A DNA stretch of 64,000 nucleotides from Acidobacteriota bacterium (GTDB taxonomy: Bacteria; Acidobacteriota; Blastocatellia; Chloracidobacteriales; JADJPF01): the NCBI GenBank assembly GCA_016213785.1, contig JACQZQ010000001.1:1-64000 (forward strand), read 5' to 3'. Position 1 is the stretch's first letter. Each line of letters begins with the position of its first letter. A program made the translations under genes and the position numbers. Below, piece after piece: positions 8,789-17,556 of this stretch. The notes beneath the pieces were generated by a model. That model had not been told where the DNA came from, made no database searches, and was given only the letters and a program-made list of their open reading frames with translations.

Positions 8789-10759
8789 CTACTCAAGCCC
8801 AAAATCTACTATACGTAATAACCCAGCTTTATTAAGTGCAACTACGGTTTGAATAGTTTCTAAGTCTCCTTGTAAACAGTGTAAACACTCGCTTAAAGGG
8901 TGTGTACCATCAAATAGTTGTAATATACGCATAGTTTCATCTGAAAAATCAGCAGAGAAAAATTCAGGATTATCTTCTGTGTTTACAGACATAAAAACTT
9001 CGCCTGGGGGCAGTTGCTCAATAAGTCTTAATTCCTCATCACGTCTACGCATTGCTTCCATTAAAATGCCTTGAATGCTTTGTTTAATGGCAAAAGCGCG
9101 ATCTACAGTTTGGCTATGAAAATTAAAATTACCACCATCCATACACCAATTAACTAAACAATAAATAGCTGTTTTACCAGCTAGGTCTTCAAATTCGGCA
9201 TCAATAATACGGCCTTGGTCAATATAAATTACTCCAAAACGACCAGAACGAGATAGATGTAGTACTCCAGATTTATTACCAGAGGCTAGAGATTGTAATA
9301 AGTCTGGTAAAGGCATTTCAGAGAGTTTTCCGCGAACATCGCCAGCTAGGCGCACTTTTTGGAGCATTCGCCGAAGCCTGATGCTTATTTCCCCTATTTC
9401 AAAGGGTTTTAGCCAATAGTCTTCTACTCCACCTTGTAATGCTTGAAGTTTATTATCTGGTTCTACACAGCCTGTTAAAAGAATAAAAGGGATGTCGGCT
9501 AAATTATCATTGCTTTGCAAGTATTCAAATAACTCATAACCATTTTTACGGGGCATGCCTACATCAGAAATTATAAAACTTGGACTAAAGTCTTTTAATT
9601 TTTCTATAGCCTCTTCGCCATCTATAGCTTCAATTACACGACAACCAAAATCTGATAGAAGTTCTACTAGTAGCTCTCTTACTGCTGCATCATCATCTAC
9701 TACCATTACAGACAAGTCACTAAAGTTTTGTTTTTCTGTAGGTCGAAAACTTCCTGTGTTACGCCCAGAAAAAGAAAGTTTAGGAAATTCACCAGTAGAA
9801 CGTGTTTCAGAAGATGTACTACTAAGAGCAGGGAACTGTCCTGTTGTTCTTTTAACTACCATTGTGGGAGTTAAGCTAGGAATTTCTCTAGGTGTAATAA
9901 ATTTAGCATCAAAATTTGGTATTGGGCTATCAACAGGAAAAACTAACCTAGGATCTTCTTTAGGAGTAAGGAATTTACTTTCTTCATTTTTTAGTTGGTT
10001 GCTAGGCTCAAATAAAAATTCATTTGCTAGTAAATTAGGTGGTAGATTAAAATTAGTACTTATACTAGAGGGGGATTTTTGGTTATGGTCAAAAGTAATG
10101 TTTTCTTCTTCGATTAGATCATTTATTAAAGGCATACTCTCATCTGAATCATCATTTGCAACAGAAACTAGTAATTCTACCTGATGATTTAATAAAGCTT
10201 TTTCTACATATTCTTGGGTTGTAGCAGATAAGTTTAATTGTGTTGTTAGACGGCAATTATCTAGTATTAAAAGGACTTCATGAAGCCAATTTAGGTCTAT
10301 AGGGCAGGATGAAATCAAATTTTCAAAATAATGTTTAGCTTCTTCTATTTGTGTATTACTTGAATATATTTCAGCAAGCTGTTTAATTGGCCTAAGTGTT
10401 TTATCTAGACGAGATTGCTTACAATATATACTAATTATTTCCTTTAAGTTATTATCTGTATTACTAGGTTGCAGTAATTCTGCTTTATGTAAGTATGCTA
10501 GGGCTTGATCCAGATCTTCAGTTTCATTAAAATATTTGGCAAGTTTAATATAGGTTTGTCTTAAGGTTTTAATATCATTATTTAGTGCAGCTATTTTAAG
10601 AGAATCCTTTAAGGCATTCATATCTAAATTGTTATTATCTGTTGGTTGCACAGAATTTATTACAGTAGAATCACTAGCGTTTTCCATTTGTGTACAAATA
10701 GATAGGTTAGCGTCATGATGGTCTTGGCAAACCGGGCAATCTTTATTAACTGTTATCAT
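8789..10759 (-). CDS. TPR - receiver - DUF4388 (PATAN) response-regulator-like protein
   Basis: 656 residues. The N-terminus carries a CPVC pair (C8, C11), then TPR-like helices (about 47-200), then a Ser/Pro/Thr-rich linker (about 205-345). A receiver domain (about 350-465) has the acidic triad D355-D357, phosphoacceptor D399, T429 and K451 all in place. A DUF4388/PATAN domain follows (about 478-575, PLPDLLQSLASGNKSGVL and GVIYIDQGRIIDAEF) and then a winged-helix-like tail. PATAN receivers are known from Myxococcus, cyanobacteria and Acidobacteriota in gliding and exopolysaccharide control. No histidine kinase lies nearby. The linker holds repeated RxTG.FP-like patches (TTGQFPALS, STGEFPKLS), possible docking or phosphorylation sites. 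Confidence 0.9.
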   Translation of the reverse strand: MITVNKDCPVCQDHHDANLSICTQMENASDSTVINSVQPTDNNNLDMNALKDSLKIAALNNDIKTLRQTYIKLAKYFNETEDLDQALAYLHKAELLQPSNTDNNLKEIISIYCKQSRLDKTLRPIKQLAEIYSSNTQIEEAKHYFENLISSCPIDLNWLHEVLLILDNCRLTTQLNLSATTQEYVEKALLNHQVELLVSVANDDSDESMPLINDLIEEENITFDHNQKSPSSISTNFNLPPNLLANEFLFEPSNQLKNEESKFLTPKEDPRLVFPVDSPIPNFDAKFITPREIPSLTPTMVVKRTTGQFPALSSTSSETRSTGEFPKLSFSGRNTGSFRPTEKQNFSDLSVMVVDDDAAVRELLVELLSDFGCRVIEAIDGEEAIEKLKDFSPSFIISDVGMPRKNGYELFEYLQSNDNLADIPFILLTGCVEPDNKLQALQGGVEDYWLKPFEIGEISIRLRRMLQKVRLAGDVRGKLSEMPLPDLLQSLASGNKSGVLHLSRSGRFGVIYIDQGRIIDAEFEDLAGKTAIYCLVNWCMDGGNFNFHSQTVDRAFAIKQSIQGILMEAMRRRDEELRLIEQLPPGEVFMSVNTEDNPEFFSADFSDETMRILQLFDGTHPLSECLHCLQGDLETIQTVVALNKAGLLRIVDFGLE

Positions 10760-10992
10760 TAGTTGATTCCAAAATAGAAATATGTGCTTTACCCTAACAA
10801 ATTGTTGTGTTTTCGAGCAATTATAACATATGTTATAGATTAAATTCTTTGTTTAAATATATTTTAACTTTTTTTACAATTTAGTCAAAAAAGGTTTATT
10901 TGCTTAAGTTTAGCGGAAATATATTTTGAATTTCTCAATGAAAAATATCATAATTTTTTTCAAAAATCACTAGATTTTTAAGGGTATTTCCT

Positions 10993-12060
10993 ATGTTTAA
11001 GCAGAAATCAGAAAATCACACTAAGATAATTAAAATAGCTTTAATTGGTTTTGGCAACTCAGCTTGTCGGCTTGCAGAACTATTAATTGAGCGAGAAAAA
11101 GAAATTACTTCTAAATATAGAGTAAAAATAATTGTTACTGCCATTGCTACAGCAAGAGGTGGAAAGATAATTTCTAAAGAAGGCATAAATTTAATGCTAG
11201 CCTTAGAGTTAGTGAGATCAAAAAGATCTCTAGCCGAATTAGACAAGGTAGAAGTTCTAGAAAACACTTTAGATATTATTGAGAAAAGCGATGCAGATAT
11301 TATTATCGAAACAACTCTATTAAACCTAAATAATGGCGAACCTGCTTATAGCCATATAAAACAGGCTCTTTTAAGTGGTAAAGATGTTGTTACTGCTAAT
11401 AAAGGCCCTTTAGCTTTTGCTGCTAAAGAATTATTTAAAATAGCAAGAGCTAAAGGAGTCGCCTTACGCTATGAATCAACAGTAATGGATGGTACTCCAG
11501 TATTTAATTTAGTTAAGCATACTTTACCATTAGCTAAAATTAACCGGATTAGAGGAATAGTTAATAGCACAACAAATTTTATTTTAAGTGAAATGGAAAT
11601 GGGAAGAGATTTTGCTCCTTCGCTAGAAGAGGCTCAAAGACGAGGAATTGCTGAAGCAGACGCAAGTCTTGATATTGAGGCTTGGGACGCAGCAATAAAA
11701 GCTACAGTTTTAGCTAATTGCTTGATGGATGCTAACTTAAAACCTAGTGAGGTTATTAGAAAAGGTATTAGTGAGATTAAAAAAACAGAGGTTTTAGAGG
11801 CAATAAATAGAGGAAAGAAAATTCGTTTAGTTATAGATATTGAGCGTATTAATTCAAGCATTCAGGCTAAAGCCTTACCTACTGAAATTTCTAAAGAAGA
11901 TATTTTTTATAATATAGATGCTTTTTCTAATATTTTAGCTTTAGAAACAGATTTGATGGGAACTTTAATGATTGTTGAACAAGATCCTACACTTACACAA
12001 ACTGCTTATGGATTACTTAGTGACTTACTTTCAATAATTGAAGATAAAATAAATTTATAG
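10993..12060 (+). CDS. hom: Homoserine dehydrogenase
   Basis: 355 residues, the short form without an ACT regulatory domain. The Rossmann motif ALIGFGNSACRLAELL lies near the N-terminus; VTANKGPLA marks the end of the nucleotide-binding domain. The catalytic domain shows GTPVFNLV, GIVNSTTNFILSEM and the substrate region ADASLDIEAWDAAIK, with the Lys and Asp residues of the family. It catalyses NAD(P)H-dependent reduction of aspartate semialdehyde to homoserine on the way to threonine and methionine. It has no biosynthetic neighbours here, and its end lies 10 bases from the convergent tetR gene. The ATG at 10993 is the first in frame after a stop-rich AT leader. Absence of ACT suggests no direct allosteric control through that domain (inference). 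Confidence 0.93.
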   Translation: MFKQKSENHTKIIKIALIGFGNSACRLAELLIEREKEITSKYRVKIIVTAIATARGGKIISKEGINLMLALELVRSKRSLAELDKVEVLENTLDIIEKSDADIIIETTLLNLNNGEPAYSHIKQALLSGKDVVTANKGPLAFAAKELFKIARAKGVALRYESTVMDGTPVFNLVKHTLPLAKINRIRGIVNSTTNFILSEMEMGRDFAPSLEEAQRRGIAEADASLDIEAWDAAIKATVLANCLMDANLKPSEVIRKGISEIKKTEVLEAINRGKKIRLVIDIERINSSIQAKALPTEISKEDIFYNIDAFSNILALETDLMGTLMIVEQDPTLTQTAYGLLSDLLSIIEDKINL

Positions 12061-12070
12061 CCTAATATAA

Positions 12071-12658
12071 TTACTTAGAAAAAATTTTAAGAGCAATTTC
12101 TACGACTTTTTCTAGCTGACAAGAGCTTGCGCCATTTGCAGCTTGAACAGACATACCTTGAGATAGAGTTGCTACATAGCGAGCAAGATTACAGGGTTCT
12201 ATATCTATAGGCAAATCCCCTTCTAATTTTGCACGCTCAAAACGTTCACGAAGTAGAGTTTCAGTAAGTAAACGCCTAGAAATTAATTCTTTACGAATAC
12301 AATCAGCCTCCTTTCCAGAAACAAGCGCTCCTTGAACCGCAAGACATCCTGGAGGATGGTTAGGATCAGTTTGTGAATGGGCAAACCCAAATAACAAATC
12401 TTCTATAACAGCACGTGCTGTAGGTTGATTTAATGCTCTTTCTATAGCAACTCTTCTATTTTCAAAATACCTATCAAGCGCTTTGCGAAATAACTCTTCT
12501 TTGTTTCCAAATGTAGAATACATACTAGGTTTATTAATTCCCATCGCTATAGTTAAATCCTGTAAAGAAGCCCCTTCATAACCCTTACTCCAAAATACTT
12601 GTAATGCACTCTCTAATGCTTTATCTACATCAAATTCTTTTGGCCTTCCTACTCCCAC
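12071..12658 (-). CDS. TetR/AcrR-family repressor of the adjacent SDR gene
   Basis: About 195 residues. The N-terminal helix-turn-helix (ASLQDLTIAMGINKPSMYSTFGNKEELFRKAL) is typical TetR_N; the C-domain resembles the TetR_C groups found with oxidoreductases. A GTG at 12664 opens the frame two codons earlier, but the near-perfect Shine-Dalgarno AAGGAGGTGAT spans that codon and sits five bases before the GTG at 12658, so I prefer 12658. It is divergent from the SDR gene. Its own promoter (12701-12729) is followed by an operator at the start site, and two copies of the same operator bracket the SDR promoter. Autoregulation and repression of the SDR gene are inferred from this geometry. The ligand is unknown. 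Confidence 0.92.
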   Translation of the reverse strand: MGVGRPKEFDVDKALESALQVFWSKGYEGASLQDLTIAMGINKPSMYSTFGNKEELFRKALDRYFENRRVAIERALNQPTARAVIEDLLFGFAHSQTDPNHPPGCLAVQGALVSGKEADCIRKELISRRLLTETLLRERFERAKLEGDLPIDIEPCNLARYVATLSQGMSVQAANGASSCQLEKVVEIALKIFSK

Positions 12659-12672
12659 AATCACCTCCTTTA

Positions 12673-12694
12673 TTTTATACCGATAAGTATAATA
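12673..12694. promoter_or_regulatory. TetR operator site C, over the tetR start site
   Basis: TTTTATAC-N6-GTATAATA, a near-perfect dyad with the same 6-base spacer as sites A and B. It lies immediately downstream of the tetR -10 box on the minus strand, so binding should block tetR transcription. Confidence 0.7.
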
Positions 12695-12700
12695 TTAAAA

Positions 12701-12729
12701 ATTATACCTAATATTCAGATAAATATCAA
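12701..12729 (-). promoter_or_regulatory. Sigma-70 promoter of tetR
   Basis: On the minus strand TTGATA (12724-12729), a 17-base spacer and TATAAT (12701-12706). The predicted start near 12694 falls at the edge of operator C. Confidence 0.75.
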
Positions 12730-12792
12730 TTATATCTATTACATACATACTTATTATTTTTGTTAAACTTTTTAACTTGCAAAAATCTATGA

Positions 12793-12814
12793 TTTTATAC
12801 CAAATAGTACAAAA
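12793..12814. promoter_or_regulatory. TetR operator site A, upstream of the SDR -35 box
   Basis: TTTTATAC-N6-GTACAAAA, dyad with a single mismatch. It matches site B over most of its length and ends five bases before the -35 box. Confidence 0.7.
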
Positions 12815-12819
12815 TAATG

Positions 12820-12848
12820 TTGACAGATTATTTTTAGGCTGATATATT
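12820..12848 (+). promoter_or_regulatory. Sigma-70 promoter of the SDR gene
   Basis: Consensus TTGACA (12820-12825), a 17-base spacer and TATATT (12843-12848), placing the start near 12855. It sits between operators A and B. Confidence 0.8.
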
Positions 12849-12868
12849 TTTTACCAAGCAGTACAAAA
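12847..12868. promoter_or_regulatory. TetR operator site B, over the SDR start site
   Basis: TTTTTTAC-N6-GTACAAAA. Its right half is identical to site A and the spacer is again 6 bases. It overlaps the last -10 bases and the predicted start of the SDR transcript. Confidence 0.7.
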
Positions 12869-12895
12869 TGAATTTAGTATAGAGGGGATAAAACA

Positions 12896-13651
12896 ATGTC
12901 AAAGAAATTATCAGGAAAAGTAGCATTAGTAACAGGTGGTTCAAGAGGAATAGGAAGGGCAATAGCTCAAGCATTAGCAGAAGATGGAGCAGATATAGCT
13001 ATTAGTTACACATCATCTACTTCTACAAGTAAAGCTAAAGAGTTAGTTAGTGAGCTTGAAAATAAAGGTGTTCATGCAGTAGCTTTTCAAGCAGACCAAG
13101 CAGACGCTAAGCAAGTAGAGGGTTTAGTTAAAAAGGTAGCAGAGCATTTTGGCCGTCTTGATATTCTTGTTAATAATGCTGGTGTGTTTGCTTTAGGGTC
13201 AGTAGGAGATCCTGCAAATGACCTAGCAGCTTTTGAGCGTCAATTTGCAATAAATGTAGGTGGTGTAGTTGCTGCTGTTCAAACGGCAGTTAAATATTTA
13301 GGTGAAGGTGGGCGTATTATTTCTATAGGTTCAGTACTTGGTGATCGCACCCCATTTTTAGGAATGTCAGAATATTCAGCAACAAAGGCTGCTATAGCTG
13401 GTTATACTAGAGGTTGGGCTAGAGATCTTGGCTCAAAAGGGATTACTGTAAATATTGTTCAGCCTGGCCCAATTGAAACAGATATGAACCCTTCTAACTC
13501 AGATAGTGCTCCAGCAATGAAAGCATTAACAGCCCTTGGTCGCTATGGTTTACCTGAAGAAGTTGGAGCTACTGTGGCTTTTCTAGCTAGCCCTGGGGCT
13601 GCTTTTATTACAGGTACAACAATCAATGTTGATGGTGGCTTTAATGGTTGA
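12896..13651 (+). CDS. Short-chain dehydrogenase/reductase, FabG-like
   Basis: 251 residues, full-length classical SDR. TGGSRGIG (residues 13-20) binds the nucleotide; NNAG is at 93-96. The catalytic residues N120, S146, Y160 and K164 (YSATK) are all present, and the C-terminus shows the usual TGTTINVDGGF. An AGGGG ribosome site lies ahead of the ATG. It is an NAD(P)-dependent oxidoreductase of unknown substrate. The divergent TetR gene with shared operators suggests it is induced by a small molecule it may reduce or detoxify, rather than being the fatty-acid FabG. That assignment is inference; no fatty-acid genes are nearby. Confidence 0.92.
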   Translation: MSKKLSGKVALVTGGSRGIGRAIAQALAEDGADIAISYTSSTSTSKAKELVSELENKGVHAVAFQADQADAKQVEGLVKKVAEHFGRLDILVNNAGVFALGSVGDPANDLAAFERQFAINVGGVVAAVQTAVKYLGEGGRIISIGSVLGDRTPFLGMSEYSATKAAIAGYTRGWARDLGSKGITVNIVQPGPIETDMNPSNSDSAPAMKALTALGRYGLPEEVGATVAFLASPGAAFITGTTINVDGGFNG

Positions 13652-13725
13652 TTATTTAGATAATCAATATGGTATTTTATTTATAGGCAATTTACTAAAT
13701 TAAATATAAAGGATAGAGAGGAGTT

Positions 13726-13763
13726 AAAAAGGCTGGGAATATTTTTACCAACCCAGCCTTTTT
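13726..13763. terminator. Bidirectional terminator between the SDR and Oar-like genes
   Basis: A perfect stem, AAAAAGGCTGGG paired with CCCAGCCTTTTT (13726-13737 with 13752-13763), around a 14-base loop. The T-run on each strand suits both convergent genes. Confidence 0.9.
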
Positions 13764-13768
13764 CTAAC

Positions 13769-16700
13769 TTAGAAAGTAAAGCGGACACCTAGTTGTAACT
13801 GACGTTTTGCTGCTGCTGAAGTAAAACCTAAAGGTTGAGTAGGTGATTTACCACGATCACCACGTGCGTCAAAACTAGTAAGTCTAGTTGTACCAATAAT
13901 ATTATTAATACCTGCAAAATTGGTACGGTTAAAAAGATTAAAGGCTTCAAGTGTTAACTCAAAATAAACATTTTCTTTAACACTGATACGGCGTGCAATT
14001 CTAGTATCAAAACTATAAAACTCTTCGCCTCGGCCTGTGTTGCGTCCTGTTGCACCTGGTCTATCAGATTGTGAGCGACCATCGCCATTAGCATCAAAGC
14101 CAAGTAATAAGTTAAATGGACGACCCGAACCAGCAGTAAATATTGGAGCAATTTGGAAGTCGCCAAGAAGTTTTGCAGTTAAAGAATCGCCTTTGATTGG
14201 GCTAACAAAGATACCACTAATAACAGCACGATGTCGTTGATCAAAAGAGGATAATGCACGATCAGCAGTTAAATTAAGTGGATTTTGTGCTGCAAAATCG
14301 CTATTAAAATCAGTCACTTCATCTATAGATTTTGAAAATGTATAGTGAGCATTAAGACTAAAATTATTGGAAAAACGACGTTGTACAGCAACTGTAAAAG
14401 CATTATAGAAGGATTTTGCAGTTGATTCATAAACGTTATCTTGAAAACGTAATGGATTACGAAAATCGCTAGTTAAACCTGCTGCTGCTTGTACAGGGGT
14501 TGGAAAACGAATAAAAGTAGCTTGTCCTGTAATAGGGCTAACTGGGCCTGTGGCCTTAAATTGGTTTATATCTCTTGGACGTGCAATATTTTGACCACGA
14601 GTAAATAGATAGCTTAATTCAAGAGAAAACCCTTTTCCTAAATCTCTTTCAACCCCAAGGCTTGCTTGATAAGTAGTAGGGGTTCTGTAATTGGGTCCAA
14701 GGCGAAAACGAACTTCTAGAGGACGGCCTGGGCCTGGTTTAATTCCAAATGGAGCTAGATCTGCGGCTGTAATAGATCTTGTTCCAAGAATACCACGAGA
14801 TAGTAAGCTTTGATAAACTGCAAATGAAGAAGGTAAACCTAATGCTCCTGAGGTTGCAGTAGCTAAAACAATGTTAATTTCTGTTGGATCACCAAAACCT
14901 GCTAATTCTGATGTTACATTAGCTACAGTATAAATAACTGCACCATTAAAAATACCTGCACCTGCGCGTATAACTGTTTTACCATCAGAAAATGGACTCC
15001 AGGAAAAACCTACTCTTGGTTGAATATCATCTGTATCTGTAGGTACATTAAGAGCTTCGTCATCAATTGAGTAACGAAGGCCATAGTTTAAGGTAAAGTT
15101 TGGTCTAACTTTCCAAGTATCTTGAGCATAAAAACCATAGCGAAAAACATTTCCATGATCAGACGAATCACCAAAACCTTGTTGATAAACAATGGGTAAG
15201 TTTAGGTTAAATGCTTGTAATGCATTAATTGGTGTAGATAAGGCTGGAAGCAGAGCGGGGTTATTGTTTGTAAGAAATGTTGTTAGAGAATTAAGAACAG
15301 TTGGCCCTAATTGAGGGTTAGCTGCAATAATGGTTGAAAGGGGGATGTTTGCACCAAAGTTAAAACGCCCACCACCAAAAGTTTCATTAAAATCATCAAC
15401 TGCTGTGGCTAAAAGTGAACCACCAACCTTAAAAGTGTGATTACCTTTAACTATTGAAAGATTATCTACTACATCATAGTGGCGCTCAAAATTTGTAGAG
15501 GGAAGGAAAATATCTCTGCCAAAATTACCAAAGCCTTCAATATTAATTTCAGGGCCTATTTGTTCATTTGGTACTACTTCAAAACGTAAATAGGTATATT
15601 GCAATTTTAGTTCATTAACAATGGTAGGACTAAAAAGATGGTTTTCTGATAAAGAAATGTTTCCATTAAAACTATCAATTGTTCTACCTCTAGAAACTGC
15701 TGTAAGTGCGCCGCTTGCTTGATTCTCAAAAAAAGAGTCATTTAAGTTAAAACGTAAATAAGCACTATCATTAGCGCTAAAAGTACGGTCAATACGGCTT
15801 GAGAAGTTTGTTTGATGTGATTCAAAGGGAAATTGACCACTAGCATTTTGAAAACGTTTAACTGTGTTTGGATAGAGACTAGATGAAGTGGTTAACGCAT
15901 TACGTAATCCTGCTGAAACAGCACTAAAAGCTGTACCATCAAGAAAATTAAATAATGATGTTTGTGATGGGGTGATTTTAAATATATTAGGGTCATTAAG
16001 TAGGTTTACGAAGGTTGTTTGATTTTCATCAAATCTTTCAAAAGCAGTAAAAAAGAAAGTGTTTCCTTTTATTAAAGGCCCACCTAAGGAACCTCCATAT
16101 TGTTGACGGTCAAAAGGTGATTTCTCATTAGGTGAAAAATCAAATACATTGCGTGCATCTAATCTATCATTGCGGAAATAACCAAATATACCACCATGAA
16201 AATCTTTTGTACCTGATTTTGAGATAATGCTAATAATACCGCCTGCTGCGCCTCCAAACTCTGCGCTATAGCTATTGCGTAATACTTGAAACTCTTGTAC
16301 AGCTTCTTGGCTAACTGTTGCAATTACTGCACCTGTAATGGTGTTAGTTTCTGAACCATCTACTGCAACATAATTGCCACGTCCATTATTACCGCCAAAG
16401 GAAAGACCTGATTGGGGTGTTTGGGCTACACGAAAATCAGAAGCATCTGCAATATTATCTGAGTCTGTTACTCCAGGAGTAAGCTGTGCATAATCAATAT
16501 AGTTACGTCGTCCAATAGGAAGATTAGTGATTTGTCTAGCATCAATAACTGTTGATTGTTGTGTTCTATCAACTTCTATTACTCCGCTATTACTTTCAAT
16601 AGTAACTACTTCTTCAATGCCAGCCTCAGTACTTAGCTTAAAAGTGAGAGTAGATTGAGCACCTACTGTAAGTGTAACCATCTGCTTACTTTCAGCAAAG

Positions 16701-17002
16701 CCAGCAGAGGCTTCAACAGTCACCTCATAGGTGCTTGGTAACACAGCAAGAAAAATAAAATTACCATCACCATCTGTTGTTGTATTACGCACTGTATCTT
16801 TTGTTGTATCCTTAAGTACTACACTGGCACCAGGAACAACGGCATTAGTTGAATCAAAAACCTGTCCACGCAGTTCAGCAGTAGAACTAGAAGCTTGCGC
16901 AAACACAAAAGAAGTACAGGTAAAGAAAAAAATTAGCAAAAAGGAAATCCTTGTTAATTGCAACAAAGGAATTAACCTTTCAAAAGGGCTTAATCTTAGC
17001 AC
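13769..17002 (-). CDS. Oar-like TonB-dependent receptor with carboxypeptidase-regulatory N-domain
   Basis: 1077 residues. A long signal peptide (cleavage near FVFAQA, about residue 36) precedes a carboxypeptidase-D regulatory-like beta-sandwich (about 40-125, [22 protein letters not shown]). A plug domain follows (about 150-265, with [23 protein letters not shown]), then a large barrel ending in [11 protein letters not shown], a terminal Phe as in outer-membrane proteins. The start is GTG with a strong AAGGAGG eight bases upstream. Such receptors are strongly expanded in Acidobacteriota and are thought to import polymers or peptides, or to bind surface structures; the substrate cannot be read here. 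No SusD-like partner is adjacent. It is monocistronic, with the terminator just past its stop. Confidence 0.92.
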   Translation of the reverse strand: MLRLSPFERLIPLLQLTRISFLLIFFFTCTSFVFAQASSSTAELRGQVFDSTNAVVPGASVVLKDTTKDTVRNTTTDGDGNFIFLAVLPSTYEVTVEASAGFAESKQMVTLTVGAQSTLTFKLSTEAGIEEVVTIESNSGVIEVDRTQQSTVIDARQITNLPIGRRNYIDYAQLTPGVTDSDNIADASDFRVAQTPQSGLSFGGNNGRGNYVAVDGSETNTITGAVIATVSQEAVQEFQVLRNSYSAEFGGAAGGIISIISKSGTKDFHGGIFGYFRNDRLDARNVFDFSPNEKSPFDRQQYGGSLGGPLIKGNTFFFTAFERFDENQTTFVNLLNDPNIFKITPSQTSLFNFLDGTAFSAVSAGLRNALTTSSSLYPNTVKRFQNASGQFPFESHQTNFSSRIDRTFSANDSAYLRFNLNDSFFENQASGALTAVSRGRTIDSFNGNISLSENHLFSPTIVNELKLQYTYLRFEVVPNEQIGPEINIEGFGNFGRDIFLPSTNFERHYDVVDNLSIVKGNHTFKVGGSLLATAVDDFNETFGGGRFNFGANIPLSTIIAANPQLGPTVLNSLTTFLTNNNPALLPALSTPINALQAFNLNLPIVYQQGFGDSSDHGNVFRYGFYAQDTWKVRPNFTLNYGLRYSIDDEALNVPTDTDDIQPRVGFSWSPFSDGKTVIRAGAGIFNGAVIYTVANVTSELAGFGDPTEINIVLATATSGALGLPSSFAVYQSLLSRGILGTRSITAADLAPFGIKPGPGRPLEVRFRLGPNYRTPTTYQASLGVERDLGKGFSLELSYLFTRGQNIARPRDINQFKATGPVSPITGQATFIRFPTPVQAAAGLTSDFRNPLRFQDNVYESTAKSFYNAFTVAVQRRFSNNFSLNAHYTFSKSIDEVTDFNSDFAAQNPLNLTADRALSSFDQRHRAVISGIFVSPIKGDSLTAKLLGDFQIAPIFTAGSGRPFNLLLGFDANGDGRSQSDRPGATGRNTGRGEEFYSFDTRIARRISVKENVYFELTLEAFNLFNRTNFAGINNIIGTTRLTSFDARGDRGKSPTQPLGFTSAAAKRQLQLGVRFTF

Positions 17003-17553
17003 TGCGATATCCTCCTTTTACAAAATTACTTTCATTAAAAGACATTTTGACAACCACATAAAGCTTGCTAGATTTATTGTTATAGACAAAACGAATATGT
17101 TCTAAACTAAGGCTTTATGCTAATTAACTTAAATTGGTAAACTTATTGAAAATAGAAACTTTTAGCTCTTTTGCGAGAAAAGTTATTTAAGTTGTAGGGC
17201 ATAGTCTTAATGAAAACAAAAAGATTGTTTTCTATTAAAACATTAGGTGAGGATAAACTTTACTTATATTTGGCAATATAGGCTATTTATTTTTTTATTA
17301 TGTTAGGGAATATTTAACCTATTGGCGATTTTGGGAGCCTACAAAACCTTATTACTATTATAATTATTCCAATAATTACATGTACTTTATTCGGCAGTAT
17401 AAGTCAAGCTAATGTACTAGAGATTATTTCTAGCAACATATCTACATTAATTAACCTATTTAAAGTCTAGGATTGCAAAAAGTATTGGACTGTCTATAAG
17501 AGAGTGTTTATTAAGTGAAATGCCAAAAAAACTCTTTTGCCCTTTAGAGTTTT
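17003..17553. other. Intergenic region without a recognisable gene
   Basis: About 550 AT-rich bases between two minus-strand genes. It should hold the Oar-like gene's promoter, but no box pair stands out. One stop-bounded plus-strand stretch (about 17312-17470) would encode a hydrophobic Ile-rich peptide without a start codon. I do not call it a gene. A terminator for the sulfatase gene lies at the right-hand end. Confidence 0.5.
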
Positions 17554-17556
17554 TTA
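17525..17556 (-). terminator. Terminator of the sulfatase-fold gene
   Basis: On the plus strand AAAAAACTCT (17526-17535) pairs with AGAGTTTTTT (17546-17555) around a 10-base loop. The hairpin overlaps the stop codon of the minus-strand gene and ends in a T-run on that strand. Confidence 0.75.

Noticed and set aside
9555-10184. Long plus-strand frame opposite the receiver-PATAN gene
   Set aside because: Shadow of a well-supported gene; the Ser-rich, low-complexity translation has no family features.
12664-12664. GTG at 12664 as tetR start
   Set aside because: It lies inside the Shine-Dalgarno AAGGAGGTGAT that correctly spaces the GTG two codons later.
17312-17470. Stop-bounded hydrophobic plus-strand stretch
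   Set aside because: It has no start codon, ribosome site or recognisable similarity. It may be a decayed remnant but cannot be supported.
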